64,000 bases of DNA from Sphingomonas sp. PR090111-T3T-6A (lineage in GTDB: Bacteria; Pseudomonadota; Alphaproteobacteria; Sphingomonadales; Sphingomonadaceae), in NCBI RefSeq assembly GCF_000383095.1, contig NZ_AORL01000015.1, forward strand, positions 8 through 64,007, written 5' to 3'. The translations under genes and the position numbers were made by a program. The notes under the pieces were generated by a model. It did no database searches. It had not been told where the DNA came from and saw only the letters and a list, made by a program, of their open reading frames with translations. Position 1 is the stretch's first letter, and each line of letters opens with the position of its first letter. Positions 31,774 through 40,336 of this stretch are shown piece after piece.

Positions 31774-31812
31774 GGAAGCGGGAGACGCTGGGCGCCTCCC
31801 GCTCCAATCGGG

Positions 31813-33123
31813 TCAGGCCGGCTTGCCGACGCCCACATAGTCGAGGCCGGCCTTCTCGGCCTCCTCGCGCGAATAGACATTGCGCAGGTCGACCAGCAGC
31901 GGCTTCGCCATGGTCCTGGCGAGGCGGCTGAGGTCCATCGCGCGATAGGCGTCCCACTCGGTGACGATCACCGCCGCGTCCGCGCCCTCGGCGGCCGTGT
32001 AGGGATCGGACACGAATTCAACGCCTTGCAGAACCTTCTTCGCCTGCTCCACACCCTCGGGATCGCAGGCGAAAATCTGGGCGCCGGCGTCCTGAAGCGT
32101 CTGGATCACGGCGATGGCGGGGCTGTCGCGCATGTCGTCGGTGTTGGGCTTGAAGGTGAGGCCGAGCACGGCCACGCGCTTGCCGCGCGCCTCGCCGCCC
32201 ATCGCCTTCAGCACCTTGCGGCCCATGGCGCGCTTGCGGCTGTCGTTGACCGACACCACCGCCTCGACGATGCGGAGCGGCGTCTGCATGTCCTCGGCGG
32301 TCTTGAGCAGCGCCAGCGTGTCCTTGGGGAAGCAGGAGCCGCCATAGCCGGGGCCGGCATGGAGGAACTTGCGCCCGATGCGATTGTCGAGGCCGATGCC
32401 GCGCGACACCTCCTGCACGTCCGCGCCCGCCGCCTCGCAGAGGTCCGCGATCTCGTTGATGAAGGTGATCTTGGTCGCGAGGAAGGCGTTGGCGGCGTAC
32501 TTGATCAGCTCGGCCGTGCGGCGGCCGGTGAACAGCACCGGGGCCGACTGGTTGAGCGACAGCGGCCGGTAGATCTGGCGCAGCGCCTCGCGAGCAGCCT
32601 CGTCGTCGGTGCCGCAGACCACGCGGTCGGGGCGCTTGAAATCCTCGATCGCGGCGCCTTCGCGCAGGAATTCGGGGTTGGAGGCGACGCGGATCGTGCG
32701 GCCCGGTGCGGCCTCGCGGACGATGCGCTCCACCTCGTCGCCGGTGCCGACCGGCACGGTCGACTTGGTGACGAGCAGGATGTCGTGGTCAACGGCCTCG
32801 GCGATCTCCTTGGCGGCGGCGAACACATAGCTCAGGTCCGCATGGCCGTCGCCGCGGCGCGACGGCGTGCCGACCGCGATGAACACCGCGTCGGCGTTGG
32901 CGACGCCGGCCTTCACGTCGGTGGTGAAGGAAAGGCGGCCGGCGCGCACGTTGGTGGCCACCAGCGCGTCGAGGCCCGGCTCGTAGATCGGCATCACGCC
33001 GCGTTCCAGCGAGGCGATCTTGGACTCGTCCTTGTCGACGCAGATCACTTCATGGCCGAAGTCGGAAAAACACGCGCCGGACACGAGCCCGACATAGCCG
33101 GTTCCGATCATGGTAATCCGCAT
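31813..33123 (-). CDS. ugd: UDP-glucose 6-dehydrogenase
   Basis: 436 residues. It oxidises UDP-glucose to UDP-glucuronate with two NAD. N-terminal NAD site MRITMIGTGYVGLVSG, catalytic Cys264 in GGSCFPKD, and C-terminal UDP-binding domain with GLTFKPNTDDMRDSPA. Its product is the substrate of the epimerase at 30284. ATG 33123 begins the conserved N-terminus. A 14-bp perfect palindrome centred on GATATC (33140-33153) lies 16 bases upstream of the start. Confidence 0.96.
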   Translation of the reverse strand: MRITMIGTGYVGLVSGACFSDFGHEVICVDKDESKIASLERGVMPIYEPGLDALVATNVRAGRLSFTTDVKAGVANADAVFIAVGTPSRRGDGHADLSYVFAAAKEIAEAVDHDILLVTKSTVPVGTGDEVERIVREAAPGRTIRVASNPEFLREGAAIEDFKRPDRVVCGTDDEAAREALRQIYRPLSLNQSAPVLFTGRRTAELIKYAANAFLATKITFINEIADLCEAAGADVQEVSRGIGLDNRIGRKFLHAGPGYGGSCFPKDTLALLKTAEDMQTPLRIVEAVVSVNDSRKRAMGRKVLKAMGGEARGKRVAVLGLTFKPNTDDMRDSPAIAVIQTLQDAGAQIFACDPEGVEQAKKVLQGVEFVSDPYTAAEGADAAVIVTEWDAYRAMDLSRLARTMAKPLLVDLRNVYSREEAEKAGLDYVGVGKPA

Positions 33124-33358
33124 AGGTATCTCACTCTCAGGCCGATATCGGCCGGCTGATTGCATGATGGGGAGAGGGAGCGCAAGCGGTCCTCTTGGGG
33201 CCGCCGAGCACTATCCTTCCGGGCAGGCGGGGGGCTATGGCACGCGAATATGACGATGCTCGGTCGGATCGGATATCGCCTGTGGTGGGCTTGGGCGAAG
33301 ATGCGGCTGGGCTCGGACGTGCTGCGCGCGCGGGGCCATCTCCCGCCGGGCGAGCGGA

Positions 33359-34102
33359 TCAGCCGGTCTGGAGAATCCATTGCTCCTCGCCGTCGAGGCC
33401 GAGCGCGGTGAGCGTGCCGCTCGCATAAGCGCCGGTGTCGATGCCGATGCGGTTGGGCAGCAGCTCGACGTCCGGCGTCACCGAATGGCCGTGGACGATC
33501 ACGGCGAAGTGGCGGGCGGTGCTGTGCAGGAAAGGCTCGCGAATCCACAGCCGGTCCTGATCCGACTGGCGATGCAGCGCGACTCCCGGCCGGATGCCGG
33601 CATGGACGAAATAATAATCGCCGAGCTGCAATCCCCTCGGCCGCGTCGCCAGCCAGCGGAGCTGCGCCGGCGGGATCACCGCGCGGCAGGCGGCGATCAG
33701 ACGGGAATATTCATAGCGCTCGATCGCTTCGAGCGAGACGCCCCAGCTCCGGAGGGATTCGCTGCCGCCGAAGCGGAGCCAGCCGGTCAGCGCCTCATGA
33801 TCGCCGGCCAGCGCCTGGAGCATCATCGCCTCGTGATTGCCCTGGAGCACGGTCAGGGAGGCGAAATCGAGCGGACGCATCGCCAGATCCACCACGCCCG
33901 CAGAATCCGGCCCGCGATCGATCAGGTCGCCGAGCAGCACCACGCGCGTTTCGGCGGGCGGACGGGCGGCGTTGTCCTCGCGGATGCGCGCCAGCATCTC
34001 GGTCAGCAGATCGAGGCGACCATGCACGTCCCCGATCGCATAGGCCCGCAACCCGGCCGGCAGGCAGGGCGGTGCGGGTTTTCGGTTCAGGAAACCGAGC
34101 AT
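33359..34102 (-). CDS. Metallophosphoesterase (PPP-type serine/threonine phosphatase fold)
   Basis: 247 residues. The two-metal calcineurin-like set is visible in order: GDVHGR, GDLIDRGPDS, GNHEAM, a histidine in YFVHAG and HGHS near the end. This resembles bacterial PrpA/ApaH-type phosphatases; the substrate (phosphoprotein or dinucleotide) is not decided by sequence. ATG 34102 (MLGFLNRK) is preferred over an in-frame ATG at 34168. It lies between ugd and the hydroxylase with gaps of 235 and 97 bases. The 235-base gap (33124-33358) shows no convincing gene. Confidence 0.88.
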   Translation of the reverse strand: MLGFLNRKPAPPCLPAGLRAYAIGDVHGRLDLLTEMLARIREDNAARPPAETRVVLLGDLIDRGPDSAGVVDLAMRPLDFASLTVLQGNHEAMMLQALAGDHEALTGWLRFGGSESLRSWGVSLEAIERYEYSRLIAACRAVIPPAQLRWLATRPRGLQLGDYYFVHAGIRPGVALHRQSDQDRLWIREPFLHSTARHFAVIVHGHSVTPDVELLPNRIGIDTGAYASGTLTALGLDGEEQWILQTG

Positions 34103-34199
34103 GGATGCGTTCGTCTCCGTCGGCGCCGGCCGAAGCCGGAGAATAGCGGCACAAGCGCCGATGGACATCGACGCTCACACGGCCGCCCGCGTCAACGTC

Positions 34200-35000
34200 T
34201 CAATGTCGCTGCTCGCTCCACTTCGCGACACCCCGGCGCGCATCCTGCACGAAACGGGACTTTTTCACCGCCCAGATGAACAGCCCGCCGACCAGCCGGC
34301 CCAGCGGACGCATCGGCCGGCGGAACTGGACCAGCAGGATGATGCGCGTGTCGTCGGTGTCGTTCAGGACTTCGTGGTTGAACATGTCGTCGAACACGAA
34401 GGCCTTGCCCTCTTCCCAGGTGGTATATTCGGTATCCACCCGCATCCGGCACTTTTCCGCCTCGCGCGGCACCTGAAGGCCGAGGTGGCAGGTGAGGATC
34501 GCCTTGGAGACGCCGGTGTGCGCCGGGATATGCGTGCCCGGCACGAGGATCGAGAAGAGCGCCGAGTTCAGCCCCGGCACCTTCTTCAGCAGCGCCGCCG
34601 TCTGCGGGCAGGCGTCGCAATTGGCGTCGACCCGATAGCCATAGCCGTAGAGGAAATAGGAGCGCCACTTGCCCGCCGGTGCGATCCGCCGGTGATCGGG
34701 CGAGATTTCCGCGAGCGGGGGGACGGTGCTCAGATCCTGGAGGACGTTGGCCGCCTCGGCGCGGATCGCCTCCCAATTCTCCTCCAGCGCGGAAATCCAC
34801 GGAAAATTGTGCGTTTCGTAAAAGGGATGGTTGCCGATCCTGGACGCGCGGGCCACGATGGCGTTGATCTTGGGCTGGAGGCGGACGCCGATCCGCATCC
34901 AGAGGGGCTTTTTCGGAACGAGCTTCTTGTTGGGCTTGGGATCGGGATCCGCCGGGGAGAGTTGCGCAATATTATGATTAAGCTCAACCGTCTTCGACAT
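34200..35000 (-). CDS. Aspartyl/asparaginyl beta-hydroxylase-family dioxygenase
   Basis: 266 residues, Fe(II)/2-oxoglutarate oxygenase of the AspH/LpxO family. Metal ligands are His172 in CHLGL and His209 in FNHEVLN, with the co-substrate arginine R219 in DTRIILL. A hydrophobic C-terminal stretch (RLVGGLFIWAVKK) could contact the membrane. Family members hydroxylate Asp/Asn in proteins or the 2-position of lipid A acyl chains (LpxO). Neighbours are a PlsC-type acyltransferase and a lipid desaturase, so a lipid substrate is an attractive inference. ATG 35000 gives the N-terminus MSKTVELN; an in-frame ATG upstream is possible. Confidence 0.85.
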   Translation of the reverse strand: MSKTVELNHNIAQLSPADPDPKPNKKLVPKKPLWMRIGVRLQPKINAIVARASRIGNHPFYETHNFPWISALEENWEAIRAEAANVLQDLSTVPPLAEISPDHRRIAPAGKWRSYFLYGYGYRVDANCDACPQTAALLKKVPGLNSALFSILVPGTHIPAHTGVSKAILTCHLGLQVPREAEKCRMRVDTEYTTWEEGKAFVFDDMFNHEVLNDTDDTRIILLVQFRRPMRPLGRLVGGLFIWAVKKSRFVQDARRGVAKWSEQRH

Positions 35001-35152
35001 ATGTCCCAGTCCCGATATTTCCGTCGTGGCAACCCTGTTGGATCGCATGGGGACCTCGGCATCATGCGACCGGCAGCGTCCCGATCGTCCCTGATAGGCA
35101 TTTGGTCCATGCTCGCCAATGAACGAAATGACGGAGTCGATGGACGGATGCC

Positions 35153-35920
35153 GTGCTCGCGTTGAGTCTGCCGGGGAAAAGCGCGGTTGACGCCAATCTC
35201 TGGCGTGGCCGCCGCCGCGTCGCGATGATCGCGGCGCTGCTGGCGGTCCATGTGCCGCTGCATGGGTTGTGGCGGCTGTTCGGGCGGCGGTCGCCCTGGC
35301 CGACGAGCTTCCTGCGGCTGGCCGGCCGCGCGGCGGGGGCGGATGTCCGCATCGTCGGAACGCCGCTGCGCTCGCATGTGCTGATGGCGACGAACCATCT
35401 GACATGGCTGGACATTCTGGTGCTGGCGGGCGCTTCGGGCGCGCGCTTCGTGGCGAAGGACGAGATCGCCCGCTGGCCGCTCTTCGGTTTCCTCGCGGGA
35501 CTGAACCGCACCGTCTATATCGCGCGCAAGAAGCGGGGCGAGGTGCGCGAGCAGGCCGGGCTGGTGCGCGAGGCGCTGGCGGAGGGATGCCCGGTGGCGC
35601 TGTTCGCCGAAGGCGGCACGGGCGACGGGCAGGGGGTCAAGCCATTCCGTGCCTCGCTGTTCGAAGCGCTGCTGCCGCCGGTGCCCGGCATCCGCCTCCA
35701 GCCCGTCGCCATCGATTATGGCCGCGACACACCCGATCTCGCCTGGGATCGGGGGATCGGCATGGGGCGCGAGATGATGCGCGTGCTGGGCCTGCCGGGC
35801 CGTCGCAAGGTGACGATCCGCTTTCTTGACCCGATCGATCCGTCCGGCTGGGCGGATCGCAAGGCGCTCGCGATTGAGGCGCGCGAGCGGCTGGTGACGG
35901 CGATGGAAGCGGGCCGCTGA
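35153..35920 (+). CDS. PlsC-type 1-acylglycerol-3-phosphate acyltransferase
   Basis: 255 residues. One N-terminal hydrophobic segment (about 25-40) precedes the acyltransferase domain. The catalytic NHLTWLD (NHx4D) and FAEGGTGDG motifs are clear. It transfers an acyl chain from acyl-ACP or acyl-CoA to a lysophospholipid-type acceptor at the inner membrane. The GTG at 35153 is the annotated start; ATG 35225 would remove 24 residues. Divergent from the hydroxylase (152 bases between), convergent with the desaturase (4 bases between). It may be the housekeeping enzyme or a specialised paralogue. Confidence 0.86.
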   Translation: MLALSLPGKSAVDANLWRGRRRVAMIAALLAVHVPLHGLWRLFGRRSPWPTSFLRLAGRAAGADVRIVGTPLRSHVLMATNHLTWLDILVLAGASGARFVAKDEIARWPLFGFLAGLNRTVYIARKKRGEVREQAGLVREALAEGCPVALFAEGGTGDGQGVKPFRASLFEALLPPVPGIRLQPVAIDYGRDTPDLAWDRGIGMGREMMRVLGLPGRRKVTIRFLDPIDPSGWADRKALAIEARERLVTAMEAGR

Positions 35921-35924
35921 GGCC

Positions 35925-36626
35925 TCAGTTTGGGATGAGGCCCTCGTCGCGCAGATAGCCGCGGCGGCGCATCGCGTTGAAGACGCGGTTCAGCGCGGGG
36001 TTGGACCAGCCGTTGATCGTGCTGAAATCGCACTGGAGCGTCGCGTGGTGGCGCTGATGATCCTCGGCGTTCATCAGCAGCTTCGTCTGCTGCATCGCCC
36101 GCACGATGAACGGATTGTCCTTCCGGTGCAGCGTCCCGTGGAAATATTGGGCGAAGCTCGCCCCCACCACGAAGGTCAGCACGCCCGCGATCAGCCACAG
36201 CGGCAGCGGGAACAGCAGAAAGACGATGTTGGCGAGGATCGTGAAGGGCAGCGTGGCGAACAGCACGGACGAGCCGATCTGGGTGACCATCGAGCGGCGG
36301 CCCAGCGCGTCGGGGCGCGGATGATGGTTCTTGAAGTCGTAGATCAGCCGCTCGATCGGGTTGAGCTGAGAGAAGGCTGCGTCGCGCAGCGCCAGATATT
36401 CGGCGGATTCGCGCGATCCTTCGTAGAAGAAGATCTTGTCGAGCCCGATCCCGGCACGCGAGGGCTTATAGTCCATGTACATATGGACCACGCCTGACGC
36501 CATGTCGGCGGCGTACCAGCCCGCCAGTATCGCGGGCAGCATCCAGAGGCTCGCGGACATGGCCATCCAGCCGATATCGGCCGCGAGAATGCAGGCCAGC
36601 GCCAGCAGGGCGATGCGAATAATCAT
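35925..36626 (-). CDS. CarF/TMEM189/FAD4-type lipid desaturase
   Basis: 233 residues, about four membrane helices. The histidine pattern of the PF10520 lipid desaturase family is complete: AADxxSGxxH (H48), KNHHPRP (H101, H102), FHGTLHR (H163, H167), and the cluster DHQRHH (H190, H193, H194) followed by INGWSNPALN. Known members are human TMEM189/PEDS1 and Myxococcus CarF, which form the vinyl ether of plasmalogens, and plant FAD4, which puts a trans double bond in phosphatidylglycerol. The substrate here is unknown. ATG 36626 starts at the first membrane helix; an upstream ATG is less likely. Confidence 0.87.
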   Translation of the reverse strand: MIIRIALLALACILAADIGWMAMSASLWMLPAILAGWYAADMASGVVHMYMDYKPSRAGIGLDKIFFYEGSRESAEYLALRDAAFSQLNPIERLIYDFKNHHPRPDALGRRSMVTQIGSSVLFATLPFTILANIVFLLFPLPLWLIAGVLTFVVGASFAQYFHGTLHRKDNPFIVRAMQQTKLLMNAEDHQRHHATLQCDFSTINGWSNPALNRVFNAMRRRGYLRDEGLIPN

Positions 36627-36880
36627 AAACCTCCGGTTGCCTCCGCGGCAGCCTCTTTTAGCTCCCGGGTGCGCGGATCGAAAGCCGCGATTCCCCATCG
36701 GGGGGCGTTACGACCCCTGGCAAAGCGAGGCAAGGCGCAGGGAAGTTCCCGATCCGCCCCGATTTTGCGGGCTTCGGTCGCATCGGCGACGTGGAGCACA
36801 GGGCGGGCAGGCCTGCCGGCTTGACGAAACTGCAACCACCGGGGAAGGCAGGGGCCTTGGTTAACCGGCTGCGAGTTTTC

Positions 36881-37978
36881 ATGCGTTCTGTCATCCCTGT
36901 GATCCTGTCCGGCGGCTCCGGCACGCGGCTGTGGCCGCTGTCCCGGACGGAGCGTCCGAAGCAGCTCCTGTCGCTGACGCATGTGGAGACGATGCTCCAG
37001 ATGACGGCGCGGCGGACGATGGGGGGCGAGCGGTTCGCGGCACCGATGGTGGTGGCGAACGCCGCCCACGCCGATGCGATCGAGGCGCAGCTCCATGAGG
37101 CGGGGATCGAGCCCGGCACGCTGATCCTCGAGCCCGCCGCGCGCAACACCGCGCCTGCCATCGCGCTGGCGGCGGCCGCCGCCGAGCCCGACCAGATGCT
37201 GCTGGTGATGCCGAGCGATCATGTCATCGGTGACGTCTCCGCCTTCCACGCCGCGATCGAGAAGGCGGTGCCGCTGGTGGAGGCCGGCTGGCTCGCCACC
37301 TTCGGCATCACGCCGACCTCGCCCGAGACGGGCTATGGCTATATCTGCCGCGGCGAGGAGATCGCGCCCGGCGTCCAGCGCGTCGCCCGCTTCGTCGAGA
37401 AGCCCGATCTCGCCACCGCCGAGGGCTATCTGGCGCAGGGCTGCTATTCGTGGAACGGCGGCATCTTCCTGTTCACGGCGGCGAGCTACATGGCGGCGCT
37501 CGATCTCCATGCGCCGGCGATCGCGGCCGCCGCGCGCGAGGCGGTGGCCTCGGGGCGGCGCGAGGGCGGCCGGCTCCATCCCGATCCGCTGGCGTTCGGG
37601 CGCTCGCCGTCGGATTCGATCGACTATGCGGTGATGGAGAAGGCGGACCGCGTCGCGGTCGTGCCGGTCGAGATGGGCTGGTCCGATGTCGGAAGCTGGG
37701 ATGCGCTCCACGAGCTGGCGGTCAAGGACCATGACGGCAACGCCCACCATGGCGAGGTGCTCGCCATCGACACCTCCAACTGCCTGATCCGCTCCGAAGG
37801 CCCGCTGGTCGCCGCCATCGGCGTCAAGGACGTCATCGTCATCGCCACCCGCGACGCCGTGCTCGTCATGCCGCGCGGCGACAGCCAGCAGGTCAAGCGC
37901 GCCGTCGACCAGCTCAAGCGCGCCGGACACATCACACTCGACCGGCCGTGGCCCGACATGGGCGGGGAAAGGGCCTGA
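36881..37978 (+). CDS. manC: Mannose-1-phosphate guanylyltransferase
   Basis: 365 residues. It makes GDP-mannose from mannose-1-phosphate and GTP. Nucleotide site GGSGTRLWPLSR (10-21), LILEPAARNTAPA, and FVEKPD are typical. The usual fused cupin-type phosphomannose isomerase domain (total about 470-480) is missing; the chain ends just after the guanylyltransferase part. An isomerase may be supplied by the AGE-family gene at 47717. ATG 36881 is chosen because the family begins MRSVIPVILSGG; upstream open frame is spurious. Confidence 0.93.
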   Translation: MRSVIPVILSGGSGTRLWPLSRTERPKQLLSLTHVETMLQMTARRTMGGERFAAPMVVANAAHADAIEAQLHEAGIEPGTLILEPAARNTAPAIALAAAAAEPDQMLLVMPSDHVIGDVSAFHAAIEKAVPLVEAGWLATFGITPTSPETGYGYICRGEEIAPGVQRVARFVEKPDLATAEGYLAQGCYSWNGGIFLFTAASYMAALDLHAPAIAAAAREAVASGRREGGRLHPDPLAFGRSPSDSIDYAVMEKADRVAVVPVEMGWSDVGSWDALHELAVKDHDGNAHHGEVLAIDTSNCLIRSEGPLVAAIGVKDVIVIATRDAVLVMPRGDSQQVKRAVDQLKRAGHITLDRPWPDMGGERA

Positions 37979-38055
37979 AAAAGCCCACCGCCAATCGTTC
38001 TATTGCTGTGGCGCGCCGCTCCCCCTATCGACCTGCGCTGTAAGGGAGGGCGTCT

Positions 38056-38940
38056 GTGCGCAAGGGTATCATTCTGGCCGGGGGCTCGGGCACGCGGCTC
38101 TATCCGCTGACCAGGGCTGTCTCGAAGCAGCTCATGCCGGTCTACGACAAGCCGATGATCTATTATCCGCTGTCGACGCTGATGCTGGCGGACATCCGGG
38201 AAATCCTCATCATCACCACGCCCGGCGACGAGGCGGCGTTCCGTGCTCTGCTCGGCAGCGGCGAGGAATGGGGGATGCGCTTCGAATATGCCGTCCAGCC
38301 CGAGCCGGAGGGCCTCGCGCAGGCCTATCATATCGGCGAGACATTCGTGGACGGCGGCCCCTCCGCGCTGATCCTCGGCGACAATATCTTCCACGGCCAC
38401 GGCCTGCCCGAGATGCTCCACAAGGCCTCCGCGCGCGACAGCGGGGCGACGGTGTTCGGCTATTATGTCAACGATCCGACCGCTTACGGCGTGGTGTCGT
38501 TCGACAAGGACGGCCGCGCCGAGACCATCGAGGAGAAGCCCGCCCAGCCGCGCTCGCGCTATGCAGTGACGGGGCTCTATTTCTACGACGGCCGCGCGTC
38601 GGAATATGCCCGTGCGCTGAAACCCTCGCCGCGCGGCGAGCTGGAGATCACCGACCTCAACCGCCGCTATCTGGAGGAGGGGACGCTCTCCGTCGAGATC
38701 ATGGGGCGCGGCTTCGCGTGGCTCGATACCGGCACGCACGCCTCGCTGATCGACGCCGCCCATTTCGTGCGCGTGACCGAGGAGCGGCAGGGCCTCAAGG
38801 TCTGCTGCCCCGAGGAGATTGCGTGGCGCACCGGCCTGATCGACGATGCCCAGCTCGAACGCCTCGCGGTGCCGCTGCGCAAGAGCGGCTATGGCGCCTA
38901 TCTCCTCGACCTCCTCGAACGAAGGACGGACCTGGCATGA
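38056..38940 (+). CDS. rfbA: Glucose-1-phosphate thymidylyltransferase
   Basis: 294 residues. First step of dTDP-L-rhamnose synthesis: dTTP plus glucose-1-phosphate to dTDP-glucose. Motifs [11 protein letters not shown], the substrate-binding [23 protein letters not shown] and VTGLYFYD. The start is GTG 38056, directly at the conserved RKGIILAGG. The operon continues as rmlC, rmlD, rmlB with overlaps of 4, 4 and 8 bases. The protein ends [13 protein letters not shown], useful for recognising the fragment at 63947. Confidence 0.96.
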   Translation: MRKGIILAGGSGTRLYPLTRAVSKQLMPVYDKPMIYYPLSTLMLADIREILIITTPGDEAAFRALLGSGEEWGMRFEYAVQPEPEGLAQAYHIGETFVDGGPSALILGDNIFHGHGLPEMLHKASARDSGATVFGYYVNDPTAYGVVSFDKDGRAETIEEKPAQPRSRYAVTGLYFYDGRASEYARALKPSPRGELEITDLNRRYLEEGTLSVEIMGRGFAWLDTGTHASLIDAAHFVRVTEERQGLKVCCPEEIAWRTGLIDDAQLERLAVPLRKSGYGAYLLDLLERRTDLA

Positions 38941-39482
38941 AAGTCCTGCCCGTCGGCATCGACGGCCCGCTCATCATCGAACCGCAGGTGTTCGGCGACG
39001 AGCGCGGCTTCTTCATGGAAAGCTGGAACGCGGCGCGCTTCGCCGAGGCGGGGTTGGACCTCCATTTTGTGCAGGACAATCACAGCCGCTCGCGCAAGGG
39101 CGTGCTGCGCGGCCTGCACTTCCAGAACCCCCGTCCGCAGGGCAAGCTGGTGCGCGTCACCTCGGGCCGCGCGTGGGACGTGGCGGTGGATATCCGGCGC
39201 GGCTCGCCGACCTTCGGGCGCTGGGCGGGCGTGGAGCTGTCGGCGGCGAACAAGCGGATGTTCTGGGTGCCGGAGGGCTTCGCGCACGGCTTCCTGAGCC
39301 TCGAGGACGACACCGACTTCCTCTACAAATGCACCGCGCCTTATGATGCCTCCGCCGAGCACAGTCTTGCGTGGAACGACCCGGCGGTGGCGATCGAATG
39401 GCCACTCGAAGGGATCGAGCCGGTCATCTCGGCCAAGGATCAGGCGGGCCTGCCGCTCGATCGCATCGAGGCCTTTGCGTGA
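38937..39482 (+). CDS. rfbC: dTDP-4-dehydrorhamnose 3,5-epimerase
   Basis: 181 residues, cupin-fold epimerase that inverts C3 and C5 of the 4-keto sugar. RGFFMESWN, the catalytic His in [16 protein letters not shown], and the [10 protein letters not shown] strand are intact. Its ATG overlaps the rmlA stop as ATGA. An open frame upstream runs antiparallel to no gene but sits inside rmlA in another frame, and is spurious. Confidence 0.96.
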   Translation: MKVLPVGIDGPLIIEPQVFGDERGFFMESWNAARFAEAGLDLHFVQDNHSRSRKGVLRGLHFQNPRPQGKLVRVTSGRAWDVAVDIRRGSPTFGRWAGVELSAANKRMFWVPEGFAHGFLSLEDDTDFLYKCTAPYDASAEHSLAWNDPAVAIEWPLEGIEPVISAKDQAGLPLDRIEAFA

Positions 39483-40336
39483 AGGCGCTGATCACCGGCG
39501 GCAACGGCCAGCTTGGCCATGCGCTACGGGGGTGCGTGCCTGGAGGCGTCACGGTCATCGATCGCGACGTCGAGCATCTCGACATCACGGATCGGGCGGC
39601 GGTGCGCGTCGCGCTGGAGGAGGTGCGGCCGGACGTACTGTTCAACTGTGCCGCCTACACCGCCGTGGACCGCGCCGAGAGCGAGGAGGAGGCCGCCCAT
39701 CGGGTGAACGCCACTGCCGTCGGCATCCTTGCGGAAGAGGCGCGGGCGGTGGGCGCGCGGCTCGTCCATGTCTCGACCGACTTCGTGTTCGACGGCACGG
39801 CTAGCCGCCCTTATGCGCCGGATGCGCAGCCGAACCCGCTCTCTGTCTACGGCCGCACCAAGCTGGAAGGCGAGCGCCTTGCCGGCGAGGGAGCGCTGAT
39901 CGTGCGGACGGCGTGGGTCTATGGCCCGGTGGGCCATAATTTCGTGCGGACCATGCTCCGCCTCATGGGCACGCTCCCGGAGGTGCGCGTCGTCGCCGAC
40001 CAGATCGGCACGCCGACCTATGCGCCCGGCCTGGCCGCCGCGCTCTGGACGCTGGCGGGGCAGGGCGCGTGCGGCATCCATCATTACACCGACGCGGGCG
40101 TGGCGAGCTGGTACGACTTCGCGGTGGCGATCCAGGAGGAGGCGCTGGCGCTCGGGCTTTTGCCGACCGCCGTGCCCATCGTCCCCATCGCCACCGCCGA
40201 CTTCCCGACGCCGGCGACGCGTCCTGCCTATTCCGTGCTCGACAAGCGCGACACCTATGCGGCGCTGGGCGGTCCCGCGCCGCACTGGCGCGTCCAGCTC
40301 CGCACGATGCTGAAAGAGATCCAGGCCCATGGCTAA
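39479..40336 (+). CDS. rfbD: dTDP-4-dehydrorhamnose reductase
   Basis: 285 residues, SDR-type reductase that completes dTDP-L-rhamnose with NAD(P)H. GGNGQLGHALRG opening, STDFVFDG, catalytic YGRTKLEGE, and RTAWVYGP. GTG 39479 overlaps the rmlC stop as GTGA. An alternative internal ATG would delete the nucleotide-binding loop. Operon order A-C-D-B differs from A-C-B-D reported for sphingan clusters. Confidence 0.95.
   Translation: MKALITGGNGQLGHALRGCVPGGVTVIDRDVEHLDITDRAAVRVALEEVRPDVLFNCAAYTAVDRAESEEEAAHRVNATAVGILAEEARAVGARLVHVSTDFVFDGTASRPYAPDAQPNPLSVYGRTKLEGERLAGEGALIVRTAWVYGPVGHNFVRTMLRLMGTLPEVRVVADQIGTPTYAPGLAAALWTLAGQGACGIHHYTDAGVASWYDFAVAIQEEALALGLLPTAVPIVPIATADFPTPATRPAYSVLDKRDTYAALGGPAPHWRVQLRTMLKEIQAHG

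Noticed and set aside
33160-33411. Small plus-strand frame in the ugd-phosphatase gap
   Set aside because: It overlaps the phosphatase gene end, has no clear Shine-Dalgarno, and matches no family I know. The gap appears non-coding.
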